This document shows positions 17,389 through 27,253 of a DNA stretch of 64,000 nt, in pieces. Source of the DNA: Chromobacterium aquaticum (GTDB taxonomy: Bacteria > Pseudomonadota > Gammaproteobacteria > Burkholderiales > Chromobacteriaceae); NCBI RefSeq assembly GCF_021129195.1, contig NZ_JAJOHW010000025.1, positions 16,766 through 80,765 of the forward strand, read 5' to 3'. A model generated the notes under the pieces. The model searched no databases. It had not been told where the DNA came from and was given only the letters and a program-made list of their open reading frames with translations. The translations under genes were made by a program, and so were the position numbers. How positions within the stretch are numbered: the first letter of the stretch is position 1; the number at the start of each line of letters is the position of its first letter.

Positions 17389-18402
17389 TTAGGGCAGCAG
17401 CGGTTGCGCGGCCTGCCAGACGCGCTCGGGTTCCATCTTTTCCAGGCAGTCAGTGTGACCGTAAGGGCAGGTCCGCTCGAAACAGGGGCTGCAATCCAGG
17501 TTGAGGGAGACGATGGCGGCTTGATCCGACAGCGGCGGGGTGAAGTCGGGGCTGGAGGAGCCGTATAGCGCCACCAGCGGCTTGCCCAGCGCCGCGGCCA
17601 CGTGCATCAGCCCGGAGTCGTTGCAGACGGCGAGCGTGCTCAGGCCCATCAGGTCTATCGCTTCTTCCAGGCCGGTGGCGCCACAGAGGTTGACGGCCAG
17701 GCCGCCGGACAGGCGGCTGATGTCGTCGCCGACTTCGCGGTCCTTGGCGGAGCCGAACAGCCACACCGCGTAGCCGGCGGCGTCAAAGCGGCGCGCCAGT
17801 TCGGCGAAGTGCCTGGCCGGCCAGCGCTTGGCCGGGCCGTACTCGGCGCCGGGACAGAAGGCGACCGCCGGGCGGCTGGCGTCGAGCTTGAGCTTGGCCA
17901 GGATGGCCTGCTGGCTGGCGGCATTGGTGGCCAGCCGCGGGTGACTGAGCGGCCGCGGCAAGGCCGCGCCCTTGTCTTCCGCCAGCGCGCAGAAGCGTTC
18001 CACCATCATCGGCAGCGCCTGCTCGTCCAGTTCGCGCGCGTCGTTGAGAATCCAGTAGCGCGATTCGCCGAGGAAGCCGGTGCGCAGCGGGATGCCGGCG
18101 AACAACGGGATCAGCGCCGATTTCAGCGAGTTGGGCAGTACGATGGCCTGATCGAAGCGCTCGGCGGCCAGCTTGCGCGCCACTTTCCAGCGTTCGCCCA
18201 GGCGCAGCGCGCCATGGCCGAAGGGGTTGAGGTGGGCCTTGGCCACTTCCGGCATCCGCGCCAGCAAGGGCAGGGTCCAGGCTGGCGCGAACACGTGCAG
18301 TTCCAGCTCGGGATGGTGTTGGTGCAGTCTTTGGTACAGCGGTTGCGCCATGACGCTGTCGCCGACCCAGGAGGGGCCGATGACCAGAATTTTCTTCTTC
18401 AT
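17389..18402 (-). CDS. waaF: ADP-heptose:LPS heptosyltransferase II (GT9)
   Basis: Adds the second heptose to the inner core of lipopolysaccharide at the cytoplasmic face of the inner membrane. The start at 18402 (MKKKILVIGPSWVGDSVM) gives 337 residues. That N-terminal glycine-rich loop, the FCPGAEYGPAKRWP segment, the NDSGLMHVAAALGKP acceptor/donor loop and the C-terminal CSPCFERTCPYGHTDCL motif are typical of WaaF. An upstream in-frame extension to 18510 lacks a ribosome binding site and would overlap the terminator region. The TetR gene follows. Confidence 0.93.
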   Translation of the reverse strand: MKKKILVIGPSWVGDSVMAQPLYQRLHQHHPELELHVFAPAWTLPLLARMPEVAKAHLNPFGHGALRLGERWKVARKLAAERFDQAIVLPNSLKSALIPLFAGIPLRTGFLGESRYWILNDARELDEQALPMMVERFCALAEDKGAALPRPLSHPRLATNAASQQAILAKLKLDASRPAVAFCPGAEYGPAKRWPARHFAELARRFDAAGYAVWLFGSAKDREVGDDISRLSGGLAVNLCGATGLEEAIDLMGLSTLAVCNDSGLMHVAAALGKPLVALYGSSSPDFTPPLSDQAAIVSLNLDCSPCFERTCPYGHTDCLEKMEPERVWQAAQPLLP

Positions 18403-18483
18403 TGCAGATGTTCCGATTGCAAACCGAAACCGGGTCGCGACAGGGCGGCCCGGCTTGGGTTTGCCGACGAAGCGGGCCGGCAA

Positions 18484-18513
18484 GCAAAAAAGGTGCGGCT
18501 CGCGCCACACCTT
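18484..18513 (-). terminator. Terminator after the zinc-finger gene
   Basis: On the minus strand a 10-bp stem (18513-18504 with 18499-18490, one G-T pair) is capped by a GCGA tetraloop and followed by six Ts. It separates the ilvE/zinc-finger unit from waaF, so waaF probably has its own promoter. Confidence 0.85.
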
Positions 18514-18540
18514 AGCTGCGTTGCCGGCGCGGAGCCAGGC

Positions 18541-18741
18541 TTAGTGGTGGCTGCCTGCCGGGCCGTTCAGCTTGTAGCGGGTGCCACAGTAGGGGCACAG
18601 CGCTTCGCCGGTCTTGTGCACGGGCAGGAACACGCGCGGGTGGGAGTTCCAGGACACCATGTCCGGCATCGGGCAATGCAGCGGCAGGTCGTGCTGGGTG
18701 ACTTCGATCACGCGTTGGGTGTTTTCTTTCAGTTCAGCCAT
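18541..18741 (-). CDS. Small zinc-finger domain protein (zf-CHCC type)
   Basis: A 66-residue protein with a single zinc site: HCPMPD at about residues 22-27, a histidine in the SHPRV segment, and CPYCGTRY at about 49-56. This is the C-x8/9-H-x14-C-x2-C pattern of the CHCC zinc-finger family related to the NDUFS6 subunit of complex I; the bacterial members are of unknown role. It follows ilvE by 48 bp on the same strand and ends before a strong terminator. Confidence 0.85.
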   Translation of the reverse strand: MAELKENTQRVIEVTQHDLPLHCPMPDMVSWNSHPRVFLPVHKTGEALCPYCGTRYKLNGPAGSHH

Positions 18742-18789
18742 TCTGTATTCCTTGCGGGCCGCTCGCGCGGGCGGGCGGCTTCGCTTTTC

Positions 18790-19713
18790 TCAATTGACGT
18801 AGGTCAGCCAGTGCTGGTGTTCGGCATCCAGTCCTTTGACGATGTCGAAGTAGCGCTTCTGGATTTCGGCGGTGATGGTACCACGATTGCCGTCGCCGAT
18901 CGCGCGTCTGTCGAGCTCGCGGATCGGGGTCACTTCGGCGGCGGTGCCGGTGAAGAAGGCTTCGTCCGCGCTGTAGACCTCGTCGCGGGTGATGCGTTTC
19001 TCTATCAGTTCCAGCCCCATTTCCTTGGCGATCTGCACCACGGTATCGCGGGTGATGCCCTCCAGCGCGCTGGTCAGGTCCGGAGTGTACAGCTTGCCCT
19101 TGCGGATGATGAAGATGTTTTCACCGGAACCTTCCGCCACGAAACCGTCCACGTCCAGCAGCAGCGCCTCGTCGTAGCCGTCGGCGGTGGCTTCGTTGTT
19201 GGCCAGGATGGAGTTCATGTAGTTGCCGTTGGCCTTGGCCTTGCACATGGTGATGTTGACGTGGTGGCGGGTGAAGGAGGAGGTCTTCACGCGTATGCCT
19301 TTTTCCAGGCCTTCGTCGCCCAGGTAGGCGCCCCAGGGCCAGGCGGCCACGATCACGCGCACGTCGTTCTTCAGCGGCGCCACGCCCAGCTTGCCGGAGC
19401 CGTAGAAGGCCATCGGGCGGAAATAGCAGGATTTCAGGCCGTTGGCCTTGACCACGTCCAGATGGGCCTGGCTGATCTGCTCCGGCGTGAACGGCAGCTG
19501 CATGCCCAGGATCTTGGCGGAGCGGAACAGCCGCGCGGTATGGTCTTCCAGACGGAAGATGGCCGGGCCCTTGGGGGTTTCGTAGGCGCGCACGCCTTCG
19601 AACACGCCCATGCCGTAGTGCAGGGTGTGGGTCAGCACATGGGTGGTGGCGTCGCGCCAGTCAACCAGTTTGCCGTCATACCAGATATATCCGTCACGAT
19701 CAGCCATCGACAT
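18790..19713 (-). CDS. ilvE: Branched-chain amino acid aminotransferase
   Basis: PLP-dependent fold IV transaminase performing the last step of Ile, Leu and Val synthesis with glutamate as donor. The start at 19713 ([11 protein letters not shown]) sits 9-10 bp after a TTGGAG ribosome binding site, giving 307 residues. The catalytic lysine is K160 in [13 protein letters not shown], and the phosphate-cup region [12 protein letters not shown] and GTAAEVTPI are conserved. A short hairpin (19754-19772) lies between glnE and this gene. Confidence 0.95.
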   Translation of the reverse strand: MSMADRDGYIWYDGKLVDWRDATTHVLTHTLHYGMGVFEGVRAYETPKGPAIFRLEDHTARLFRSAKILGMQLPFTPEQISQAHLDVVKANGLKSCYFRPMAFYGSGKLGVAPLKNDVRVIVAAWPWGAYLGDEGLEKGIRVKTSSFTRHHVNITMCKAKANGNYMNSILANNEATADGYDEALLLDVDGFVAEGSGENIFIIRKGKLYTPDLTSALEGITRDTVVQIAKEMGLELIEKRITRDEVYSADEAFFTGTAAEVTPIRELDRRAIGDGNRGTITAEIQKRYFDIVKGLDAEHQHWLTYVN

Positions 19714-19753
19714 CTTGGTGTTCTCCAATATTGTGTTTTCGTTTTGCGGGTTG

Positions 19754-19772
19754 GGCCGGATGCGGTCCGGCC
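19754..19772 (-). terminator. Weak hairpin between glnE and ilvE
   Basis: A 7-bp GC-rich stem (19754-19760 with 19766-19772) with a 5-nt loop lies in the 105-bp gap after glnE. No T-tract follows on the minus strand, so it may be a partial terminator or only a processing site. Confidence 0.35.
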
Positions 19773-19818
19773 TTATCCAATGAGTTTATCTCGCCGCCAT
19801 GACGCTGTGAACCGTTTG

Positions 19819-22515
19819 TCAGGAAAAATTGAGCGCTTGCTCGAATACGCGTTGCCACAACGCTCGGCATTGGCTGTAGTCCTCCAGCAAGGCGGCGTCC
19901 GGCGCCACGGTCTGGCGTTCGTTGAGCCGGGCGGCGTGCTGTAGCCGGCGGTAGTGGCGGTAGGCGTTGCGCGCGGCTTCGGCGTCGGCGGCGGGGATCA
20001 GCCCGGCCTCGGCGGCGGTGGCCAGCAGCGCGATATTGCCGGCGTTAGCGGTCAGCGCCGGCAGCGCGTGGGCGTGGGCCAGAATCAGGTATTGGACGAT
20101 GAATTCGATGTCTATGATGCCGCCGCGCGCGTTCTTGGGGTCTTCATCGCGGGAGGGGTGGCTGTCCAGCATGCGCTGGCGCATCGCCAGCACCTCGTCG
20201 CGCAGCGTGGAGAGATCGCGCCTGCGGGTCAGGATGGCGTGGCGCTCCTGCTCGAACTGGGCGCCGACTTCGGCATCGCCGGCCACGTAGCGGGCGCGGG
20301 TCAGCGCCTGGTGTTCCCAAACCCAGGCCTGCTGCTCCTGATACTGGCGGAAGGCGTTGACCGAGCTGACCAGCAGGCCGCTGGCGCCGTTGGGGCGCAG
20401 CCGCAGGTCGATGTCGTAGAGCACGCCGGCGGCAGTGGCGCTGGTCAGCCAGGTGGACATCTTGCGCGCCAGCCGCGAGTACAGCTCGGCGGCGTCCGGA
20501 TGTTCGTCGTCGTAGAGGAAGATCAGGTCCAGGTCCGAGGCGTAGCCCAGTTCTTTGCCGCCCAGCTTGCCGTAACCGATGATGGCGAAGCGCGGCGTGT
20601 CGCAGTGGCGGCTGGGGATGTCCAGCCAGGCGTGGCGCAGCGTGGCCGCCAGCACGATGTCGGCGAGCAGCGACAGTTGGTCGGACAGCGCCTCCACCGT
20701 CCACATGCCGGCCAGGTCCTGCGCCACCAGGCGGAAGGATTGCGCGTGCTGGAAATGGCGCAGCGCGTCCATCTTGGCTTCCACGTCGCCGTCGGCCTGG
20801 CTCAGTTGCTGTTCCAGTTGTGCTTCCAGCTGCGGCCAGTCCGGCGTGGCGTAGAGCACGCGCGCGTCCAGCAGTTCGTCCAGCAGTATCGGGTGGCGGG
20901 TCAGATAGCCGGAGACCCAGGCGCTGGACGAGTAGAGCGAGGCCAGCCGCTGCAGGGTCTGCGGGTATTCGGTCAGCAGCGCCAGGTAGGAGGCGCGGCG
21001 GCTGATCGCTTCCATCAGCGCGATGATGCGCGCCAGCGTGGCGTCGGCGTTGTCGAAGCGGGAAGCGACCTCGATCAGCGCCGGCATCAATTGGTCGAAC
21101 TGCTTGCGGCCGTTCAGCGGCATCTGCTGGTAGCGCTGTCCCTGAGCCAGGCTTTGCAGTTGGCGCGCCACTTGTTCCGGTTCAGAGAAGCCCAGCGCTT
21201 GCAGTTTTTCCACCGGCAGGCAGTCGGCGATGTCCAGCCATAGTTCGGAGAGCGGATGATCGGCGGCGCCCTCGGTGGGCAGGATGAACACTTGCTCGAA
21301 GTGGCGGGTGACCTTGCGGCGCTGCTGGTTGAGCCGATTCATGAACTGCTCCCAGTCGGCGCAGCCCATGCTGGCGGCGATGCGGGCGCGGTTGTCCGCG
21401 CCGCTGGGCAAGGTTTGGGTTTGTTGATCGTCCAGATATTGCAGCCGGTGTTCCAGATTGCGCAGAAAGGCATAGGCCTCGAGCAACTCGGTGACGGCGG
21501 CGGGCTCCAGCAGCCGCAGTTCGCCCAGCCGGCGCAGCGTTTCGCGAGTGCCACGCAGTTGCAGGCTGCGGTCGCGGCCGCCGCGTATCAGCTGGAACAC
21601 TTGGGCGATGAACTCCACTTCGCGGATGCCGCCGGGCCCCAGCTTGATGTTGTCGGCCATGTCGCGGCGCGCCACTTCGCGGCGAATCTGCGCATGCAGT
21701 TCACGCATCGCGCCGTAGGCGCTGTAGTCCAGGTATTTGCGGTAGATGAAGGGGCGGGCCATGTCGGCCAGCGCCGCCGCGTCGCCGCTGAGCGCCCTGG
21801 CCTTGATCCAGGCGTAGCGCTCCCATTCCCGGCCCTGGCTCAGCAGATAGTTTTCCAGCGCGGCGAAACTCATCGCCAGCGGGCCGGAGTCGCCGTAGGG
21901 CCGCAGCCGCATGTCGACGCGGAACACCTGGCCGTCGGCGGTGACGTCGTTGAGCAGGGCGATCAGCTTCTTGCCCATCTGAGTGAAGTATTCGTGGTTG
22001 CTGATGCTGCGGCCGCCATGGTGGCCGCCGTCGGTGTCGCCGCTCTCGGGGTAGATGAAGATCAGGTCGATGTCGGAGCTGACGTTGAGCTCGCCGCCGC
22101 CCAGCTTGCCCATGCCGATGACGATCAACTGCTGGACCTCGCCGCTATCCTCGCCTATCGGCTGGCCGTAGTGGGCGAGGCCGGCGCGCGCAGAGGCCAG
22201 CGCCCGTTCTACGGCGAAATCAGCCAGCGCGCTGACGGTGGACACCACCTCGTCCAGGCTCGCCAGGCCGTTGAGGTCGCGGCAGATCAGCCGCGCCACC
22301 ACCGCCTGGCGCAGCCGCCGCAGCGCCGGCGCCAGCCCTTCGGCGTCGCTCAGCGCCTGCCAGTCGGCGAAGGCTTCCATCTCAGCCGCGTCAAAAGGCT
22401 GGCCTAGCCGGGCTTGCAGCCGCTCCAGCTCCTCGGGGCGGGCGGTCAGCAAACGCTGCAGATAGTGGGAGAACTCGCGGCTGCGGGCAATGGCAGCGGC
22501 CGTGTTTGCTGGCAT
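19819..22515 (-). CDS. glnE: Bifunctional glutamine-synthetase adenylyltransferase / adenylyl-removing enzyme
   Basis: Adenylylates (inactivates) and deadenylylates glutamine synthetase under control of PII and PII-UMP. The 898-residue protein has two nucleotidyltransferase domains: the N-terminal deadenylylase with GMGKLGGGELNVSSDID (134-150) and the C-terminal adenylylase with GYGKLGGKELGYASDLD (about 641-657), each followed by a helical domain. Both metal-binding DxD pairs are intact. It diverges from yhdP with only 48 bp between the genes. Its upstream regulator glnD is also in this window. Confidence 0.97.
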   Translation of the reverse strand: MPANTAAAIARSREFSHYLQRLLTARPEELERLQARLGQPFDAAEMEAFADWQALSDAEGLAPALRRLRQAVVARLICRDLNGLASLDEVVSTVSALADFAVERALASARAGLAHYGQPIGEDSGEVQQLIVIGMGKLGGGELNVSSDIDLIFIYPESGDTDGGHHGGRSISNHEYFTQMGKKLIALLNDVTADGQVFRVDMRLRPYGDSGPLAMSFAALENYLLSQGREWERYAWIKARALSGDAAALADMARPFIYRKYLDYSAYGAMRELHAQIRREVARRDMADNIKLGPGGIREVEFIAQVFQLIRGGRDRSLQLRGTRETLRRLGELRLLEPAAVTELLEAYAFLRNLEHRLQYLDDQQTQTLPSGADNRARIAASMGCADWEQFMNRLNQQRRKVTRHFEQVFILPTEGAADHPLSELWLDIADCLPVEKLQALGFSEPEQVARQLQSLAQGQRYQQMPLNGRKQFDQLMPALIEVASRFDNADATLARIIALMEAISRRASYLALLTEYPQTLQRLASLYSSSAWVSGYLTRHPILLDELLDARVLYATPDWPQLEAQLEQQLSQADGDVEAKMDALRHFQHAQSFRLVAQDLAGMWTVEALSDQLSLLADIVLAATLRHAWLDIPSRHCDTPRFAIIGYGKLGGKELGYASDLDLIFLYDDEHPDAAELYSRLARKMSTWLTSATAAGVLYDIDLRLRPNGASGLLVSSVNAFRQYQEQQAWVWEHQALTRARYVAGDAEVGAQFEQERHAILTRRRDLSTLRDEVLAMRQRMLDSHPSRDEDPKNARGGIIDIEFIVQYLILAHAHALPALTANAGNIALLATAAEAGLIPAADAEAARNAYRHYRRLQHAARLNERQTVAPDAALLEDYSQCRALWQRVFEQALNFS

Positions 22516-22563
22516 AATAGGCCTCTACGGCATGTCAATTCTTGATGGCCACATTGTAACGGT

Positions 22564-25500
22564 TTGCCGCATTTGGAAAAGCTATTCTCCGTTCTGTCCC
22601 ATATCCATGTGATCAAGGTCCTGAAACGGACCTGTGCGCTGTTGGGAATGGCCATCGCCGCCGCCTTGACGCTGCTGCTGGTAGCGTTCTGCGCGTTCAC
22701 TTTCTGGGTGCTGCCCAATCTGGACCAGTTTCGCCAGCCGCTGGAGCGCTATCTGAGCCAGTCGCTGGGACGGCCGGTGCAGGTGGCGGCCTTGTCCGGC
22801 GAGTGGCTGACCGTGGGGCCGCGTTTCGAGCTGGGCGGCGTCACCATCGCCAATCCGCAGGACGGCAAGGCGCTGACCTTGCGCCAGGTATCGCTGGAGC
22901 CGTCGTGGCGTTCCTTGCTGGCCTTGGAGCCGCGGCTGGCCAGCGTGGTGGTCAAGGGGCCGACGGTGGAGCTGCTGCGCTCGCGCCAGGGCGTGATCTA
23001 TCTGAACGGTTTCGATCTGACTTCCGGCCCGTCCGACAGCGGCCTGGGCAATTGGCTGCTGCGTCAGCCCAGCCTGGAAATCAGCGATGCGCGGCTGAGC
23101 TGGCAGGATGAGCTGCTGGGCCTGCCGCGGCTGGACCTGAGCCAGGGCCAGCTCAAGCTGAGCGCCGGCCTGCTCGGTCACAACCTGAAGCTGTCGGGCC
23201 AGCCGGCGGCGTCCTTGGGCAAGGGCTTTGATCTGACTGCGTCCTGGCGCGGCGACGACATCGCCGCCTGGCAGCAGTGGTCGGGCTCGCTCAAGGTGGC
23301 GCTGGACGGCGCCAAGGTGGGCTCGTGGACGCGTTATCTGCAGCAATTGGGCATGCTGCGCAGCGGCGAGGGCAGTGGCACGGTGGAGATGTCCTTCTCC
23401 GACGGCGCCATCGATGGGCTGACCGCCAATGTCAATGTCCACGACGCAGCGTACACGCCGCCGGATTCGCATGAATTGGTGCTGCCGCGGTTGCAGGGCG
23501 AATTGCAGCTGACGCGCCAACTCAGTGGCAGCTACAAGGTCAAGGCCAGCCGGCTCACCCTGGCCAGCGCCAGCGGCCTGGCCTTCGACAACTCCAATAT
23601 CGACGGCGAGTGGCGCTATGGCGCGCAGGGTTTCGGCCAGCTGACGCTGGACAATGTCGATCTAGGTCATCTGACCCCCTTCATTCACGCGCTGGGCGCC
23701 GATCGCAACCCGCTGTTCGCGCGTTTCTCGCCCAGCGGCGCCTTGCGCGACCTGACCGTCAGCTGGAAGGGCGCGCTGGAAGCTCCCAAGGCGTTCAAGC
23801 TCAAGTCCCGCTTCGAGAAACTGGCCTGGCAGCCTTTCGATGGCCTGCCCGGCGTGGCTGGCGTCAGCGGCGCGATCAACTTCGACGAAAACGGCGGCCG
23901 GCTGCAGCTGGACACCGGCAAGTCCCAGGTCAGCTATCCCTCGGTGTTCGTCGCGCCGCTGGCTTTCGACAAGCTGACCGCCGATGTGGGCTGGCAGCGG
24001 CAGGGACAGGCCGTGACCTTGGATTTCCGCCGGGTCGATTTCTCCAACGCCGAGCTGTCCGGCAGCCTGCAGGGCAGTTACCGCCATCAGGGCGAAGGCG
24101 CCGGCGTCGCCGATTTGCGCGCCAGCATCGCCGGGGTGCCGGCGGCCAGGGTGGTGGATTATCTGCCGACCGAGGTCGGCGAACACACCATGCGCTGGCT
24201 GCGCCAGGCGCTACAGGGCGGGCAGCTGCGCCAGGCGACAATGAAGCTGCGCGGCGATCTGGAGCAGTTTCCCTTCGTCGGCGGCAAGGGCGGCGAGTTT
24301 CTGGTGGAAGCCGAAGTGGAGCGCGCGCGTCTCAGCTATCAGCCGGGCTGGCCGCGCATTGACGACATTGATGCCCAATTGCTGTTCCACAATGAGCGCA
24401 TGGAAGTGAACGCGCGCCATGCCAGCACCGTGGGCGTGCCGCTGAGCGGCGTCAAGGCGGTGATCGCCCATCTGGGCGCCGAGGTGCCCATGCTGACGGT
24501 GGAGGGCCGCGCGGCCGATCGCCTGCAGCGCATGCTGGCCTTCACCACCCAAAGCCCGGTGGATGGTTGGCTGGACGGCTTCACCGGCCAGATCGAGGCC
24601 GGCGGCGACGCCAGCCTTGATCTGAAATTGACGATACCGCTGGCCGGAGAGCAAGGCGTGGCGGTGCGCGGCGATCTTCACTTCGCCGACAACGCGCTGC
24701 GCTTCAAGTCCCTGCCGATTCCGCCGCTGAGCAAGACGCGCGGCCGGCTGACCTTTACCGAGCGCGGCGTGGACAGTCCCGGCCTGCAGTTCGTCGGCTT
24801 TGGCGGGCCGTTCCAGCTGAAGGCCAATACCGGCGTCGATAAGCGCATGCGTTTCGAACTGACCGGCCAGGCCGATTCGCGCCAAGTGTTGCAACAATAT
24901 CTGCCGGCGCTGGCGCCGCGGGCGGCGGGCAAGTCAGGCTACCGCGCGCAGTTCGTCGTCAAGCAGGGCCTGGAAAGCTTGGCCGTGAGCTCGGATCTGC
25001 AAGGCACCGGCTTCGATTTGCCAGCGCCGCTGGCCAAGGCCGCCGCCGCGGCGCTGCCTTTGCAATTGCAGCTGCGGCCGCAGCAGATGCGCGGCGTCCA
25101 GACCCAGCGGCTGGAGTTCAGCCTGGAGGGCATGCTCAGCGGCCGCTTGCGGTTGGACGAGCACGGCGAGTTGCAAGCCGGCGCGCTGGGCGTCGGCCGC
25201 GCGCCGGGAGAGCCGGTGGCGGCCGGGCTGGCGGTGCGGGTGGCGCAGCCCAAGGTGGTGCTGGAGGATTGGCTGAAGCTGGCCGACGGCGCTCAATCCG
25301 CGGGCGGAGAGCCGGCGGCGCTGCCGGCGGTGCAGCTGGAACTGGATACGCCGGAGCTGGTGTTGCCCGGGCTGAGCCTGCATAAGGTGAACGCCAAGCT
25401 GGGCAACCGCGAATTGTCCAAGGCCTGGACCATACAGCTGCGTTCCAATGAGATGAGCGGCGATGCCAGTTATCGGCCGGAAGGCGACGGCCTGCTGCAG

Positions 25501-26433
25501 GCCAATCTCAGCCGGCTGGCCTTGAGCCTGCCGGCGGACAAGAAGGAGGGCGCGGCTGACAGCAAGGCGACGGACGAGGCGTCGATGCTGAACCGCAAAT
25601 TGCCGGACATGAAGGTGCGCGTCGGCGAACTGGTGCTGCAAGGACGCTCGGTGGGCCGGCTGGAGCTGGAGGCGCGCCGCGACGGCAGTGTCTGGCAGAT
25701 GGCCCCGCTGCGGCTGACCACCAACGACGGCACGCTGAAGGCCACGGTGCGTTCGGACGCGCGCGGCGCCGGCAATGTCGACGCCCGTTTCGAACTGAAT
25801 GTCAGCGATGCCGGCAAGCTGCTGACGCGGCTGGGCCAGGGCGAGATTTTCCGCAACGGCCAGGGCACGCTCAGCGGCCGCTTGAATTGGCCCGGCGGCC
25901 TGGGGGATCTGGATTTGGCCAAAGTGTCCGGCGAATTGGCGCTAGACTTCAAGGATGGACGCTTCGCCAAGGTGGATCCGGGCGTGGTCAAGCTTTTGGG
26001 CGCGCTCAGCCTGCAGTCGCTGCCGCGCCGCATCCGCCTGGACTTCACCGATGTGTTCAGCGACGGTTTCGCCTTCGACACCCTCAAGGGCGAGGCGCAG
26101 GCGCGCAACGGTCTGTTCACCTCCCCCAAGGTGGAGATGAAGGGGCCGGGCGCGGAAGTGACGATTTCCGGAGTGCTGGATCTGGGCAAGGAGAGCCAGG
26201 CCTTGAAGGTGCATGTGCTGCCGCGCTTGGCTGAGAGCGTGGCGCTGGCGGCGGGCGCGGCCCTGCTCAACCCGGTGGTGGGCATCGCCACGCTGGCGGC
26301 GCAGAAAGTGCTGCGCGATCCGGTGGGCCGCATCCTGTCGGTGGATTACGAAGTGAGCGGCTCGCTGCGCGATCCCAAGGTGGTGCGCACCGCGATCGGT
26401 CCGATACAGCAGAACAAAGGGGGAAAACCATGA
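22564..26433 (+). CDS. yhdP: YhdP family protein (AsmA-like, lipid transport)
   Basis: A 1289-residue bridge-like protein: one N-terminal membrane helix (about 24-50) and a very long periplasmic beta-groove with a C-terminal AsmA-like domain. In Escherichia coli the YhdP/TamB/YdbH proteins carry phospholipids to the outer membrane. The frame has no ATG before the membrane helix: TTG at 22564 or 22573 or GTG at 22609 must start it, and none has a strong ribosome binding site. The next gene overlaps the stop codon (ATGA). The order yhdP-(nit)-tldD resembles the E. coli yhdP-tldD arrangement. Confidence 0.85.
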   Translation: MPHLEKLFSVLSHIHVIKVLKRTCALLGMAIAAALTLLLVAFCAFTFWVLPNLDQFRQPLERYLSQSLGRPVQVAALSGEWLTVGPRFELGGVTIANPQDGKALTLRQVSLEPSWRSLLALEPRLASVVVKGPTVELLRSRQGVIYLNGFDLTSGPSDSGLGNWLLRQPSLEISDARLSWQDELLGLPRLDLSQGQLKLSAGLLGHNLKLSGQPAASLGKGFDLTASWRGDDIAAWQQWSGSLKVALDGAKVGSWTRYLQQLGMLRSGEGSGTVEMSFSDGAIDGLTANVNVHDAAYTPPDSHELVLPRLQGELQLTRQLSGSYKVKASRLTLASASGLAFDNSNIDGEWRYGAQGFGQLTLDNVDLGHLTPFIHALGADRNPLFARFSPSGALRDLTVSWKGALEAPKAFKLKSRFEKLAWQPFDGLPGVAGVSGAINFDENGGRLQLDTGKSQVSYPSVFVAPLAFDKLTADVGWQRQGQAVTLDFRRVDFSNAELSGSLQGSYRHQGEGAGVADLRASIAGVPAARVVDYLPTEVGEHTMRWLRQALQGGQLRQATMKLRGDLEQFPFVGGKGGEFLVEAEVERARLSYQPGWPRIDDIDAQLLFHNERMEVNARHASTVGVPLSGVKAVIAHLGAEVPMLTVEGRAADRLQRMLAFTTQSPVDGWLDGFTGQIEAGGDASLDLKLTIPLAGEQGVAVRGDLHFADNALRFKSLPIPPLSKTRGRLTFTERGVDSPGLQFVGFGGPFQLKANTGVDKRMRFELTGQADSRQVLQQYLPALAPRAAGKSGYRAQFVVKQGLESLAVSSDLQGTGFDLPAPLAKAAAAALPLQLQLRPQQMRGVQTQRLEFSLEGMLSGRLRLDEHGELQAGALGVGRAPGEPVAAGLAVRVAQPKVVLEDWLKLADGAQSAGGEPAALPAVQLELDTPELVLPGLSLHKVNAKLGNRELSKAWTIQLRSNEMSGDASYRPEGDGLLQANLSRLALSLPADKKEGAADSKATDEASMLNRKLPDMKVRVGELVLQGRSVGRLELEARRDGSVWQMAPLRLTTNDGTLKATVRSDARGAGNVDARFELNVSDAGKLLTRLGQGEIFRNGQGTLSGRLNWPGGLGDLDLAKVSGELALDFKDGRFAKVDPGVVKLLGALSLQSLPRRIRLDFTDVFSDGFAFDTLKGEAQARNGLFTSPKVEMKGPGAEVTISGVLDLGKESQALKVHVLPRLAESVALAAGAALLNPVVGIATLAAQKVLRDPVGRILSVDYEVSGSLRDPKVVRTAIGPIQQNKGGKP

Positions 26434-27239
26434 AGCAGAAATTTTTGGCGGCGGCGGTGCAGATGGTGTCCGGCTCCGACGTGGACGCCAATGTACGGCG
26501 CGCCGCGCATTGGGTGGCGGAAGCCGCGGCCAAGGGCGCGCGGCTGGTGGTCCTGCCCGAGTATTTTTGCCTGATGGGACGGCAGGAAACCGACAAGGTG
26601 GCCGTGTGCGAAGCCTATGGCGACGGTCCCATCCAGCAGGCGCTGGCGCGGATGGCGCGGGAGAACCGCGTGTGGCTGGCCGCCGGCACCGTGCCGCTGC
26701 GCAGCCCGGAGCCGCAGCGGGTGTTGAACACCACCTTGCTGTTCGACCCGGACGGCGAGGTGCGCGCGCGCTACGACAAGATCCATCTGTTCGGCTTCTC
26801 CGGCCTGGGCGAGAGTTATTGCGAATCCAACACCATCCGTCCGGGCGAGCAGCCGGTGAAAGCGGACCTGGGCTTCGCCGAGATGGCCTTCGGCATCTGC
26901 TACGATCTGCGCTTTCCCGAGCTGTTCCGCCAGTTGTCGCCCTATGATCTGATGATTTTGCCGGCGGCCTTCACCGCCACCACCGGCGAGGCGCATTGGG
27001 AGCCCTTGCTGCGCGCGCGCGCGATAGAGAATCAGAGCTATGTGCTGGCCTCGGCGCAGGGCGGTGAACACGACAACGGCCGCAAGACCCACGGGCATTC
27101 GATGATCATCGATCCCTGGGGCCGCGTGCTGGCCGAAATAGACAAGGGCGAGGGCGTGATCCTCGCCGAAATCGACCCGACATTGATCCAGTCGGTGCGC
27201 ACCCGCCTGCCGGCGCTGGCGCACCGCGTACTCGCGTGA
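26430..27239 (+). CDS. Carbon-nitrogen hydrolase (Nit1/Nit2-like amidase)
   Basis: A 269-residue nitrilase-superfamily amidase. The Glu-Lys-Cys triad is visible: Glu in VLPEYF (about residue 43), Lys in YDKIHLFGF (about 112) and Cys in [14 protein letters not shown] (about 154). The sequence is closest to the Nit1/Nit2 branch, whose members hydrolyse deaminated glutathione or omega-amides, a metabolite-repair role; the exact substrate is inferred. The ATG overlaps the yhdP stop codon (ATGA), so the two are translationally coupled, and tldD follows. Confidence 0.88.
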   Translation: MKQKFLAAAVQMVSGSDVDANVRRAAHWVAEAAAKGARLVVLPEYFCLMGRQETDKVAVCEAYGDGPIQQALARMARENRVWLAAGTVPLRSPEPQRVLNTTLLFDPDGEVRARYDKIHLFGFSGLGESYCESNTIRPGEQPVKADLGFAEMAFGICYDLRFPELFRQLSPYDLMILPAAFTATTGEAHWEPLLRARAIENQSYVLASAQGGEHDNGRKTHGHSMIIDPWGRVLAEIDKGEGVILAEIDPTLIQSVRTRLPALAHRVLA

Positions 27240-27253
27240 AAGAACCCGACACT

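Noticed and set aside
17602..19944. 780-codon open frame on the plus strand across waaF, the zinc-finger gene and ilvE
   Set aside because: It runs antisense through three well-identified genes and resembles no protein family; it is a by-product of GC-rich third positions.
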